Shown here piece after piece: positions 1 to 6,162 of a stretch of DNA of 6,202 nucleotides. Within the stretch, counting starts at the first letter, position 1. Each line of letters begins with the position of its first letter. This DNA comes from Asaia bogorensis. GTDB lineage: Bacteria; Pseudomonadota; Alphaproteobacteria; Acetobacterales; Acetobacteraceae. The notes beneath the pieces were generated by a model. The model made no database searches and was not told where the DNA came from. It saw nothing but the letters and a program-made list of their open reading frames with translations. Location: assembly GCA_945873675.1 (NCBI GenBank), contig CAMCEP010000173.1, positions 1 through 6,202 on the forward strand, written 5' to 3'. A program made the position numbers and the translations under genes.

Positions 1-387
1 CGGATTGTGCTGGTGGCCTCCCTTGCCGGGCTTCGCGGCCTGCCGGATTCACCCGGTTATTCAGCCAGCAAGGCCGGGCTGATCGCCTGGGGTGAGGCGC
101 TTCGCGCCGCGGAAGCAGCCCATGGTATTGGGGTCACGGTCATTGGCCCCGGGTTTTTTCAAAGCGCCTTGGGCGATCGCTTCAAGGGGCCACGCCCCTT
201 CCTGCTGAGCCTGGAAGAAGCCGCCGCGCGGATCGAAGCCGGGATCAGGGCAGGCAAGAAGCGCCTTTTCTTTCCCTGGCCGCTTGCGCTGGCGCTCCGC
301 CTACTGGCGTTTGTGCCAGCCGGGCTGTCGGATCGCGCGGTCAGGCTGTTGCGTTTCCGGATCGCAGCGCCGGAAGGGGAAGGTTGA
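1..387 (+). CDS. Short-chain dehydrogenase/reductase (SDR), C-terminal part; 5' end outside window
   Basis: This is the C-terminal portion of a classical SDR-family NAD(P)-dependent oxidoreductase, read in the frame starting at base 1 and ending with TGA at 385-387. The catalytic Ser is residue 7 of the visible part (VLVAS). The catalytic pair follows in YSASK (Tyr20, Lys24). The 13-residue Ser-Tyr spacing and the Tyr-x3-Lys spacing are typical of the family. A 'PGFFQS' segment (about residues 48-53) matches the usual post-beta6 PGxxxT/S loop. The Rossmann nucleotide-binding half (TGxxxGxG) must lie upstream of the window. The tail, about residues 85-110, is rich in Leu, Ala and Pro and could be a membrane-associated helix. 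The substrate cannot be told. The gene converges on the kpsS-like gene, and their 3' ends overlap by 47 bp. SDR genes do occur in capsule clusters, so a role in sugar or lipid modification is possible but unproven. Confidence 0.9.
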   Translation, partial: RIVLVASLAGLRGLPDSPGYSASKAGLIAWGEALRAAEAAHGIGVTVIGPGFFQSALGDRFKGPRPFLLSLEEAAARIEAGIRAGKKRLFFPWPLALALRLLAFVPAGLSDRAVRLLRFRIAAPEGEG

Positions 388-1645
388 TCAGCCCGCAAGA
401 CAGCCTTTCCACCGTCGCCTCAACTGCCGCATCAAGCCCGGGGCGCCGATAATAGACACCGCGGATCATGAAGGCGCCGCACAGAAGCGCAAAAAACGCA
501 TCGCGCAAGGCCAGGTCAGGCGCCGCCCCTTTGGACCAGAATTCATCCAAAGCGCCCTGAAAGCTGAGACCAGGGATATCGAAAATGGTCTGACCCAGAA
601 ATTTCACTGGTTTATCAAAGGAAAGCGCGCGACTGGCGGTGGTGCTATTGATCGTGACCATGCCCCGCGCGGCCTTGAGCATGGCATCTAGATCACCCCG
701 CGGGGCCACATGCACCCGCCCCACCATGCTGGCTTTACGTGCCAAGGCCGCAATGCGTTTTAGCCAGTTCTTCACGCAAGGGTCCAGGGGATGCAGCTTG
801 ACCAATAATTCCGCATCGCCCGGGGCATGCGCGGCGAAGGACGTGATCGTCTCCTCAAGCGCCGTGTCCAGACCCTGATAATGGGAATAGGCACGCACGG
901 AAAAATCGGTCTCCATTTGCATTGTAAATAGCCAGAAGGGCACTTGGCGTTGCTGAAGCCCGGCCAAGACCCGCTCCGAGCGACGATTCTCAAGCAGGCG
1001 CAGCAGTAAGCGGCGGCCAAGCCCGGCATACATCCAGCCGGGATGTATCAATTCATGATTTTCGAAATGGCGAAAAGGGAAAGGCAAAAGCATCGCTAAA
1101 TGGTAGATAACGTCCCAAAAGGCCTGGGTTGGGAAATGGTCCTCGAAGCGTTGCGTCAGCTCCGCCGCACCAAGCCCCCGTGCCAAATGCAGGATCGTTG
1201 CCGGGTCGCGCGGAAATAGACTTGCGCCGCCCATCCCGTCTTGCTCCAGCGTGATCCAGTCCGGGCGCAAATAGCCATAATCCGTGACCGTGACGGCTAT
1301 GCCCCGCGCCTTGGCCGCCGCTATCGCGATGCGATGATAAAAGCGCTGCTCGCCAAGCAATACCACATCGCTGATCGCATGTTTTTCCAGAAAAGCTTCT
1401 ATCCAGGGCGCCCATTCCTTGGGCCGCCCTGAAAAATCAACTGCACCAGGACCTCGCCAAAACAGCCGATCACCAAGGTTCAAATTGACCCGATGTACCT
1501 TGTGACCCTGCCCGCGTAGGCCAGCCGCAACTTCAGCGAAGAAAGGCGAAATTGGGCCCTGCAGGAAAAGAAAGCGCTTTTCGCCGGAAGCAGCTTGCGA
1601 ACGATACATGCCGCGTTCGATTGCATCCTGCTGGGGGATGGTCAA
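341..1645 (-). CDS. kpsS: KpsS-like capsular polysaccharide export/biosynthesis protein (beta-Kdo transferase family)
   Basis: This 434-residue protein resembles Escherichia coli KpsS along its length (Capsule_synth family). KpsS works with KpsC to build the poly-beta-Kdo linker on lyso-phosphatidylglycerol at the cytoplasmic membrane face, which primes group 2 capsule for ABC-transporter export. Visible family landmarks are LQGPISPFF (28-36), GDRLFW (58-63), DYGYLRPDWITLE (122-134), the TMQMETDFSVRAYSHY block (241-256), KLHPLD (283-288), TINSTT (331-336), GLSFQG (359-364) and GVYYR (396-400). There is no signal peptide, as expected for a cytoplasmic enzyme. The first available start is TTG at 1645, with a strong GGGGGAGG sequence directly against it, which is too close for normal initiation. 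ATG at 1609 (codon 13) still precedes the conserved FLFLQGP strand but lacks an obvious ribosome binding site. The true start is therefore uncertain. The gene lies 33 bp after tctC, probably co-transcribed. No kpsC, kpsM/T/E/D or polymer genes are in view. Confidence 0.88.
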   Translation of the reverse strand: MTIPQQDAIERGMYRSQAASGEKRFLFLQGPISPFFAEVAAGLRGQGHKVHRVNLNLGDRLFWRGPGAVDFSGRPKEWAPWIEAFLEKHAISDVVLLGEQRFYHRIAIAAAKARGIAVTVTDYGYLRPDWITLEQDGMGGASLFPRDPATILHLARGLGAAELTQRFEDHFPTQAFWDVIYHLAMLLPFPFRHFENHELIHPGWMYAGLGRRLLLRLLENRRSERVLAGLQQRQVPFWLFTMQMETDFSVRAYSHYQGLDTALEETITSFAAHAPGDAELLVKLHPLDPCVKNWLKRIAALARKASMVGRVHVAPRGDLDAMLKAARGMVTINSTTASRALSFDKPVKFLGQTIFDIPGLSFQGALDEFWSKGAAPDLALRDAFFALLCGAFMIRGVYYRRPGLDAAVEATVERLSCGLINLPLPALRSGNATA

Positions 1646-1656
1646 CCTCCCCCAGC
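1630..1656 (-). repeat. Hairpin (9-bp perfect stem, 9-nt loop) over the kpsS TTG start
   Basis: On the minus-strand transcript, GCTGGGGGA is followed by a 9-nt loop and then TCCCCCAGC, a perfect nine-pair stem. The left arm contains most of the purine-rich GGGGGAGG Shine-Dalgarno-like sequence, and the loop holds the TTG candidate start. No U-run follows the stem on this strand, so it is not a standard intrinsic terminator. It could mask the kpsS ribosome binding site, or act as an intercistronic processing or stability element after tctC. The inverted repeat is seen directly; any function is inferred. Confidence 0.55.
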
Positions 1657-1678
1657 CATGCCGAGCGCTAATGCATCC

Positions 1679-2635
1679 CTATTTCTGCGACCAGGGCGTT
1701 GTTTGCCACAGCTTGCGATATTCCGCTTCCTGCCGACGTAGACGTTCAAACCAGACATCGCCCGCCTCATAGGCTGGTTCGGTGAAACGGCTTTCGAGGA
1801 TTTTCACAAATTCAGGATCCTTCGCGATATCGGCTGTCGCTTCGCGCAGGCGCTGCACAATAGCCGCTGGCGTGCCGGCTGCCATGACCAAGCCCCGTTC
1901 CGATGCCATCTGCACAGGAAAGCCCAATTCGATCAGGGTTGGCACATCGGACCGGAAGCGACTGCGCGTGCCCCCACCTTGAGACAAAACGCGAAGCTTA
2001 TCCGCATTCGCGGTCACGGGCCCAAGATTAAGCCCCATGCTATCCACCTGCTTGCCCAGGACCGCGGTGCGCAATTGCGGATCGCCCTGATAGACCACAT
2101 GGGTAAAGCGTGTGCCCGTTACGGCCTGCAGCAGCACCAATTGCAGATGATCATCCGTGCCTACACCGGGGGAGGCATAGGTGATGGTATCAGGCCTTGC
2201 CCGGGCCGCCGCCAGAAGATCAGCCAGCGTCCGATAAGGGCTGTCTTCATGCACGGTAATGGCCGAAGGGTCGGTCACAAGATTGCCGATGCCCACGAAA
2301 TCATCCAGCTTGAATTGCGCTGTCCTTTCGATCGGAATGGTGAGCAGCCCGGGCATATTGGTAGTGCCGATGGTATGCCCATCAGGACGCGACCGCGCCA
2401 CGGCTGCCAAGGCCACTTCGCCGCCCGCGCCTGGGCGGTTCACCACCACCACCGAACCACCGATGCGTTTTTCGAGTGCGGCGGCATAGCTCCGCGCATC
2501 AAGATCAGTGCCGCCACCGGCTGTGAAACCGACAATTATTTCAATCGGCCGATCCGGCCAGCGCGGCTGCGCCAAGGCAGGTGCGGCCAGCAAGGCGCCG
2601 GCCGAGGCCAAAAGACTGCGACGTTGCATTTTCAT
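1679..2635 (-). CDS. TctC/Bug-family tripartite tricarboxylate transporter substrate-binding protein
   Basis: This 318-residue protein is a periplasmic binding protein of the Bug/TctC family. Such proteins usually capture carboxylates or other small organic ligands for TctA/TctB permeases, or act as sensors when those are absent. The leader (1-22) contains Arg-Arg (RRSLLA), a hydrophobic stretch and an ALA cleavage site before Q23, so export by Tat is possible, though Sec also fits. Mature landmarks are WPDRPIEIIVGFTAGGGTD (26-44), VVVVNRPGAGGEVA (62-75), PDGHTIG (84-90), the ASPGVGTDDHLQ segment (154-165) and HVVYQGDPQL (179-188). The length is normal for the family. The ATG at 2635 is supported by GAGGGG at 2645-2650, nine bases upstream. 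No tctA or tctB is adjacent, so this is an orphan binding protein; such orphans are common in several proteobacterial lineages. The ligand cannot be predicted. kpsS follows after 33 bp on the same strand. Confidence 0.93.
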   Translation of the reverse strand: MKMQRRSLLASAGALLAAPALAQPRWPDRPIEIIVGFTAGGGTDLDARSYAAALEKRIGGSVVVVNRPGAGGEVALAAVARSRPDGHTIGTTNMPGLLTIPIERTAQFKLDDFVGIGNLVTDPSAITVHEDSPYRTLADLLAAARARPDTITYASPGVGTDDHLQLVLLQAVTGTRFTHVVYQGDPQLRTAVLGKQVDSMGLNLGPVTANADKLRVLSQGGGTRSRFRSDVPTLIELGFPVQMASERGLVMAAGTPAAIVQRLREATADIAKDPEFVKILESRFTEPAYEAGDVWFERLRRQEAEYRKLWQTTPWSQK

Positions 2636-2735
2636 GACATTTTCCCCTCAATGCTTTTTTCAGGCGATCAGGCGGCGAAGCCTTCTTTGCTTGAATAGTT
2701 CCGTCCGCAACCATGCAGGAGAGCAGGGCTCGGCG
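2636..2735. other. Intergenic spacer between histidine kinase and tctC-like gene
   Basis: This 100-bp spacer is the longest non-coding stretch of the window and somewhat richer in A/T than the genes. It carries the tctC ribosome binding site and a short dyad GAAG-G-CTTC near 2680. No convincing -35/-10 pair, Pho box or intrinsic terminator is visible. On the minus strand the weak stem is followed by an A-run rather than a U-run. It is the only spacer in the minus-strand cluster long enough to hold a separate promoter for tctC-kpsS. Confidence 0.5.
2645..2650 (-). promoter_or_regulatory. Ribosome binding site of the tctC-like gene
   Basis: GAGGGG on the minus strand lies nine bases before the ATG at 2635. 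It is the clearest Shine-Dalgarno sequence in the window and fixes that start over the second in-frame ATG two codons later. Confidence 0.7.
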
Positions 2736-4103
2736 CTACCCCGTGGGCAGCCAAACGCCCACCTTGGTCCCGACCCCTTCCGTACTTTCAATGGTCAGCC
2801 GGCCGCGATGACGCATCACAATATGGCGCGTAATGGCAAGGCCAAGCCCCGTACCACCCTTATGGCGGGATCTTGCGGCATCCACACGATAGAAACGCTC
2901 GGTCAGGCGCGGCAGATGGTGCTTCGCAATACCAGGACCGTCATCGGCCACAGTCAGCACAGCGCCAGGGCGGGCCATGGCATCATCTGCCACCGCATTC
3001 CTGAGCGAAACAGAAATCAGCCCGCCATCGCGCCCGTGATTGATGGCATTCTCAAGCAGGTTGCGGATCACCTGCGCCACCTGATCCGCATTGGCGGGCT
3101 TGGCCACCAGCGCAGCTTCCAGATCAAGTTCCATCCGTATGTCGCGCCGCTTCAGGAGCGGCGCCAGCGCCTCGGCCTCGGCGCGCAGGATCATGGCAAG
3201 CGGTGCCTCTCCGACCGGGGGCTGGTGCTCCTCCATTTCAATGCGCGACAGGTTCAGCAAATCATCAATCAGCCGGCGCATGCGTTCGCCCTGCTCGGCC
3301 ATGATACCCAGGAAACGCTGCTGCGCGGCAGGATCATCCGCGGCGGGGCCACGCAGGGTTTCAATGAAGCCAAGCAGGCTTGCCAAGGGCGTGCGCAATT
3401 CATGGCTGGCATTGGCGACGAAATCGGCGCGGGTGCGTTCAATGGCAGCTTCGCGACTGCGATCAATCAGCAGGATCAACAACCGCCCACCATTGGCCAA
3501 TGGCGGGTCAAGTGGCACGACGCGGGCGGAAACTTCGCGCGGCAGGGGCACAGGCAAATGGAGTTCAGCCGTGACAGAATGCCCTTCTGCCAGCGCATCA
3601 TCCATGGCGGTCGCCAGCACAGGATGGCGGAGCAGCGCCGCCGCATCCGGCCCCTGCCCTGCTGCCTCCGGCCCCAGCATATCGCGCGCAGCCGGGTTGG
3701 CACGCAGCACGGCACGTTCAGCCGAAAGCAGCAAAACGGGTTCGGGCAGGTTTTCCAGAATGGCGGCATCCGCGCGACGCAGCCGTTCAAGCATGGCGCC
3801 CTGTTCCGCGATCCCCCGCGCCAGACGGCGAATCCCATCGGCCAGATCTTCGGCCGAAGGCAGCGCGGCAAGTTCAGCCCGGCGCGGTGCTTCCTGAGCT
3901 TGTGCCAGCGCATCCCGCAGCGCTTCGGCCAATAGGGAAAGCCTTGCGCGCCAGCCCCAGGCCAGGGCAAGGCTGCTCAGCGCAACAACCCCAAGCGCCG
4001 CCAAACCGGGCCCAAGCCGCACTTCGCGTGTCGCCATCAGAAGGCAAAGTGCCAAGGCCGGCACAATGCCGATGGCAAGGCCAAAGCGCAGCAAGGGCTT
4101 CAT
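2736..4103 (-). CDS. PhoR-like membrane sensor histidine kinase
   Basis: This 455-residue protein has the architecture of PhoR-type two-component kinases. Two membrane segments (about 5-23 and 32-50) enclose a very short periplasmic loop. A linker rich in Ala and charged residues (about 52-110) follows. A PAS-like domain (about 112-215) begins ILENLPEPVLLL. The HisKA domain carries the phospho-acceptor in FVANASHELRTPL (His234). The HATPase domain shows the N box NLLENAINH (348-356), G1 DDGPGIA (387-393), the F box RFYRVD (403-408) and G2 GGTGLGLAI (416-424). All catalytic motifs look intact. Two in-frame TAG codons lie just upstream, so ATG 4103 is the most upstream start; AGTAGG at 4112-4117 is a weak ribosome binding site. 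The gene follows the LpoA-like lipoprotein gene by 26 bp. No response regulator or pst/phoU gene is adjacent. The phosphate-sensing role of true PhoR is therefore a family-based guess, and another envelope signal is equally possible. Confidence 0.92.
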   Translation of the reverse strand: MKPLLRFGLAIGIVPALALCLLMATREVRLGPGLAALGVVALSSLALAWGWRARLSLLAEALRDALAQAQEAPRRAELAALPSAEDLADGIRRLARGIAEQGAMLERLRRADAAILENLPEPVLLLSAERAVLRANPAARDMLGPEAAGQGPDAAALLRHPVLATAMDDALAEGHSVTAELHLPVPLPREVSARVVPLDPPLANGGRLLILLIDRSREAAIERTRADFVANASHELRTPLASLLGFIETLRGPAADDPAAQQRFLGIMAEQGERMRRLIDDLLNLSRIEMEEHQPPVGEAPLAMILRAEAEALAPLLKRRDIRMELDLEAALVAKPANADQVAQVIRNLLENAINHGRDGGLISVSLRNAVADDAMARPGAVLTVADDGPGIAKHHLPRLTERFYRVDAARSRHKGGTGLGLAITRHIVMRHRGRLTIESTEGVGTKVGVWLPTG

Positions 4104-4111
4104 GCAGACAG

Positions 4112-4117
4112 CCTACT
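4112..4117 (-). promoter_or_regulatory. Weak ribosome binding site of the histidine kinase
   Basis: AGTAGG on the minus strand lies eight bases before ATG 4103, in the 26-bp gap after the lipoprotein stop. It is a poor match, so translation may depend partly on ribosomes finishing the upstream gene. Confidence 0.35.
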
Positions 4118-4129
4118 AGCCCATTTCAT

Positions 4130-5281
4130 TCAGAAGCCGACACCAAGCGGCATGGGCGGTTCCACCAATACCGCATCGCCATTCGGCGCCACACGGAACA
4201 GCGCAAGGCCACGGTCCACGGCACCGCCAGCACGTAACTGCACAGGGCCGTCCACGCCATCAAATCGCGGCATGGCATCCGGCGTGGTCCCCGCCGGCGC
4301 AACCGCCAACCCTGCGGCAAGGAAGGCCGCATCATGCGCAACCCCCGCAATACGTGGCGCGCGTTGGCCGAAAGCCTCCTGGAAACGAGCATCAAAAACG
4401 CCCCGCCCGCGTTCATCCGGGGCGGAGAAAAGCGCGCCATGCAACGCGGGTTCATTGGCCAGCCCTGCATCAGCGATCCACAGCGCATGGCCCAACAGAA
4501 TCGGCCTGGGGTTTTCCTGCGCGCCTGCCCGAATGGCCGCGGCCAATTCGCGCGCACGAAAGCCCGTGGCGCCAATCAGCACCGCGTCAATCGCGCTGTT
4601 CACGCGCCGGGACATTTCGGCCACCGGCCCTGCAGCCCCAGATTGTTGATTGTAAAGCACAATAGCTGGGCCTGGCAGGTTGAAATCCGCCGCCACCTGC
4701 CGCATCGCCGCGGCCAGGGCGCGGCCAAAGGCATCATCTGGCGCGACCATGCCGAATTGCCGGGCCCCGGTTGACATGGCCGATCCCATCACGCGGCGGA
4801 CCTGCTGTTCTGGCGTTATGCCCAGCGTCCAAACACCCGGCCTTGCCTGCGACGCATCATTGGTGAAGGCCAGCACAGGTAGACGCGCGGCCTGAGCGAC
4901 CGGCGCCGCCGCAGCGGTTTCCGCGCCCGTCAGCGGCCCAACCACACTGACCGCGCCAAGGCTGACCGCGCGGCGCGCCGCATCGCCAGCGCCCATGGCA
5001 TTGCCGCCTGTATCCAGGGGCACGAATTCCACCCGCCGGTCATTCTGCTCAAACAGCGCCAATTCCGCCGCCTGTTGCAGCGCTTGCCCAAGCGGTGCCT
5101 GTTGGCCCGATAGCGGCAGCAGTAACGCAACCCTGGTGCGCCCCATATCCAGCGGCGCGGCACTTGGCGCGGTCCCCACCATGATGGGGGCTTGCGGGCC
5201 ACAGGCCGCAAGCGCGACAAGCATCCCTAGCGGGATAAGGGCTTGCAGGCGTGACGACAGCCGAGACAGAAAACAACGCAC
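4130..5281 (-). CDS. LpoA-like penicillin-binding protein activator lipoprotein (periplasmic-binding-protein fold)
   Basis: Using GTG at 5281 gives a 383-residue lipoprotein. It has a basic n-region (MRCFLSRLSSR), a hydrophobic core and a lipobox LAAC with lipidated Cys27; Gly follows, so an inner-membrane-retention Asp is absent. The mature part is one type I periplasmic-binding fold (Peripla_BP_6-like). Landmarks are VALLLPLSGQQAPLGQAL (51-68), VVGPLTGAET (113-122), FGMVAPDDAFGRAL (176-189) and, near the end, FDGVDGPVQL (340-349). It lacks the N-terminal helical-repeat domain of E. coli LpoA, which activates PBP1A. E. coli lpoA also diverges from rsmI, so the shared synteny supports an equivalent role, though binding to a synthase is not shown. 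A related branched-chain amino-acid binding protein is the alternative; the lipobox and synteny argue against it. AAGGA at 5292-5296 precedes GTG 5281. In-frame starts further upstream (ATG 5329 and ATG 5437) would give an over-long leader and run deeper into rsmI. Confidence 0.85.
   Translation of the reverse strand: MRCFLSRLSSRLQALIPLGMLVALAACGPQAPIMVGTAPSAAPLDMGRTRVALLLPLSGQQAPLGQALQQAAELALFEQNDRRVEFVPLDTGGNAMGAGDAARRAVSLGAVSVVGPLTGAETAAAAPVAQAARLPVLAFTNDASQARPGVWTLGITPEQQVRRVMGSAMSTGARQFGMVAPDDAFGRALAAAMRQVAADFNLPGPAIVLYNQQSGAAGPVAEMSRRVNSAIDAVLIGATGFRARELAAAIRAGAQENPRPILLGHALWIADAGLANEPALHGALFSAPDERGRGVFDARFQEAFGQRAPRIAGVAHDAAFLAAGLAVAPAGTTPDAMPRFDGVDGPVQLRAGGAVDRGLALFRVAPNGDAVLVEPPMPLGVGF
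5237..5241 (+). promoter_or_regulatory. Candidate ribosome binding site of rsmI
   Basis: AAGGG lies nine bases before GTG 5251. It is inside the signal-peptide codons of the divergent lipoprotein gene. An in-frame TAA at 5236-5238 rules out any more upstream rsmI start, so this site and GTG 5251 go together. Confidence 0.5.
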
Positions 5282-6162
5282 GATCGGTCCATCCTTCGGC
5301 CGCACCCGCCATCGGGCCCGGCCTGACATTGGTTGCGACCCCCATAGGCCATATGGGAGATCTTTCGCCCCGCGCCCTGGCCGCCTTGAAGGCCGCAGAT
5401 GCGGTGCTGTGCGAAGATAGCAGAACAACCGGCGCAATGCTCGCCCGGCTGGGTGTCGCCGTGCGCCTGATTCCCTTGCATGACCATAATGAAGCGTCTG
5501 AGCTTCCCCGCATACTGGAAATGCTGGGCCAGGGCCAGAAATTGGCGCTGGTGTCTGATGCTGGCACGCCTTTGGTAAGCGACCCGGGCTTCCGGCTGGT
5601 ACGCGCGGCCATTGCGGCAGGTTTACCGATTTCAGCCATTCCCGGCCCCAATGCAGCCGTGATGGCCCTGGTGCTGTCCGGCCTGCCGCCCGAGCCCTTC
5701 CTGTTTGAGGGCTTTCTGCCGCCGCGGGCAGCCGCGCGCCAATCAGCGCTTGGGCGCCTTAAGGCGCTGGAACAGGCGGGGCTTGCGGCCAGCATGATTT
5801 TTTACGAGGCACCGCATCGGCTCGCGGAAAGCCTGGCCGATATGGCCGGGGCCTTCGGGGCAGAACGCCCCGCCGCTGTTGCGCGCGAAATGACCAAGCG
5901 CTTTGAGGAAGTGCAGCGCGGCAGCCTCGGTGCGCTGGCCACGCATTACGCCAGCGCCGAAGCGCGCGGCGAAATTTGCATCGTGGTCGGCCCCGCCGCA
6001 GCCGAGGTGGTGGTGGGCGACGCTGAGGTTACCGCGCAGCTTCGCGCTGCCTTGGACAGCGGGCTTTCGGTCAAGGATTCGGCTGAGGCGGTGGCGAAGG
6101 CCACCGGGCGGAAGCGCCGCGATGTTTATCGGGAAGCGCTGGGTATGCTCGGGCAGCAATAA
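5251..6162 (+). CDS. rsmI: 16S rRNA (cytidine1402-2'-O)-methyltransferase RsmI
   Basis: This 303-residue protein is RsmI, a SAM-dependent tetrapyrrole-methylase-fold enzyme that 2'-O-methylates C1402 in the decoding centre of 16S rRNA. Family blocks appear in order: LVATPIGHMGDLSPRAL (27-43), CEDSRTTGAML (54-64), LHDHNE (76-81), LVSDAGTPLVSDPGF (100-114), IPGPNAAVMAL (130-140), LFEGFLP (151-157), IFYEAPHRL (183-191) and AREMTKRFEEV (211-221). A basic C-terminal helical segment, GLSVKDSAEAVAKATGRKRR (271-290), matches the usual RsmI tail. GTG 5251 is the only plausible start: an in-frame TAA lies 12 bases upstream, and later alternatives would cut into the first strand. About 22 poorly conserved residues precede the domain. 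The first 31 bp overlap the divergent lipoprotein gene, so its promoter must lie within that gene. The Asn usual in TPIGN is His here. Stop is TAA at 6160-6162. Confidence 0.96.
   Translation: MTTAETENNARSVHPSAAPAIGPGLTLVATPIGHMGDLSPRALAALKAADAVLCEDSRTTGAMLARLGVAVRLIPLHDHNEASELPRILEMLGQGQKLALVSDAGTPLVSDPGFRLVRAAIAAGLPISAIPGPNAAVMALVLSGLPPEPFLFEGFLPPRAAARQSALGRLKALEQAGLAASMIFYEAPHRLAESLADMAGAFGAERPAAVAREMTKRFEEVQRGSLGALATHYASAEARGEICIVVGPAAAEVVVGDAEVTAQLRAALDSGLSVKDSAEAVAKATGRKRRDVYREALGMLGQQ
5292..5296 (-). promoter_or_regulatory. Candidate ribosome binding site of the LpoA-like lipoprotein
   Basis: AAGGA on the minus strand lies ten bases before GTG 5281. It sits inside codons of the divergent rsmI gene. 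It supports the short start that places the signal peptide at the N-terminus. Confidence 0.45.

Noticed and set aside
1630..1656. The kpsS-start hairpin as a rho-independent terminator of tctC
   Set aside because: The stem is strong, but no U-run follows it on the minus-strand transcript, so translation control or processing is a better reading.
1979..2698. Open frame on the + strand (239 codons) opposite the tctC-like gene
   Set aside because: It is a shadow of a well-supported binding-protein gene, with no motif and a low-complexity composition.
2660..2700. Possible intrinsic terminator after the kinase gene
   Set aside because: The stem is short and is followed by an A-run on the transcript strand. 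The T-run is in the wrong orientation for the minus-strand genes.
3091..3897. Open frame on the + strand (268 codons) opposite the kinase
   Set aside because: It is a Ser/Arg/Ala-rich translation typical of antisense reading of GC-rich codons, with no domain.
2508..3935. Long open frame on the + strand (475 codons) opposite the kinase and the tctC leader
   Set aside because: It is antisense to a gene with all histidine-kinase motifs and crosses the intergenic spacer. Its translation is rich in Gln, His and Arg, with no recognisable domain. Long antisense frames are expected in GC-rich coding DNA.
5282..5437. Upstream extension of the lipoprotein gene to ATG 5437 (or ATG 5329)
   Set aside because: It would bury the signal peptide and lipobox behind 16-52 basic residues and overlap conserved rsmI codons. 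GTG 5281 gives a normal lipoprotein leader.
5049..5795. Open frame on the - strand (248 codons) opposite rsmI and the lipoprotein start
   Set aside because: It conflicts with two well-supported genes in other frames and has no recognisable features.
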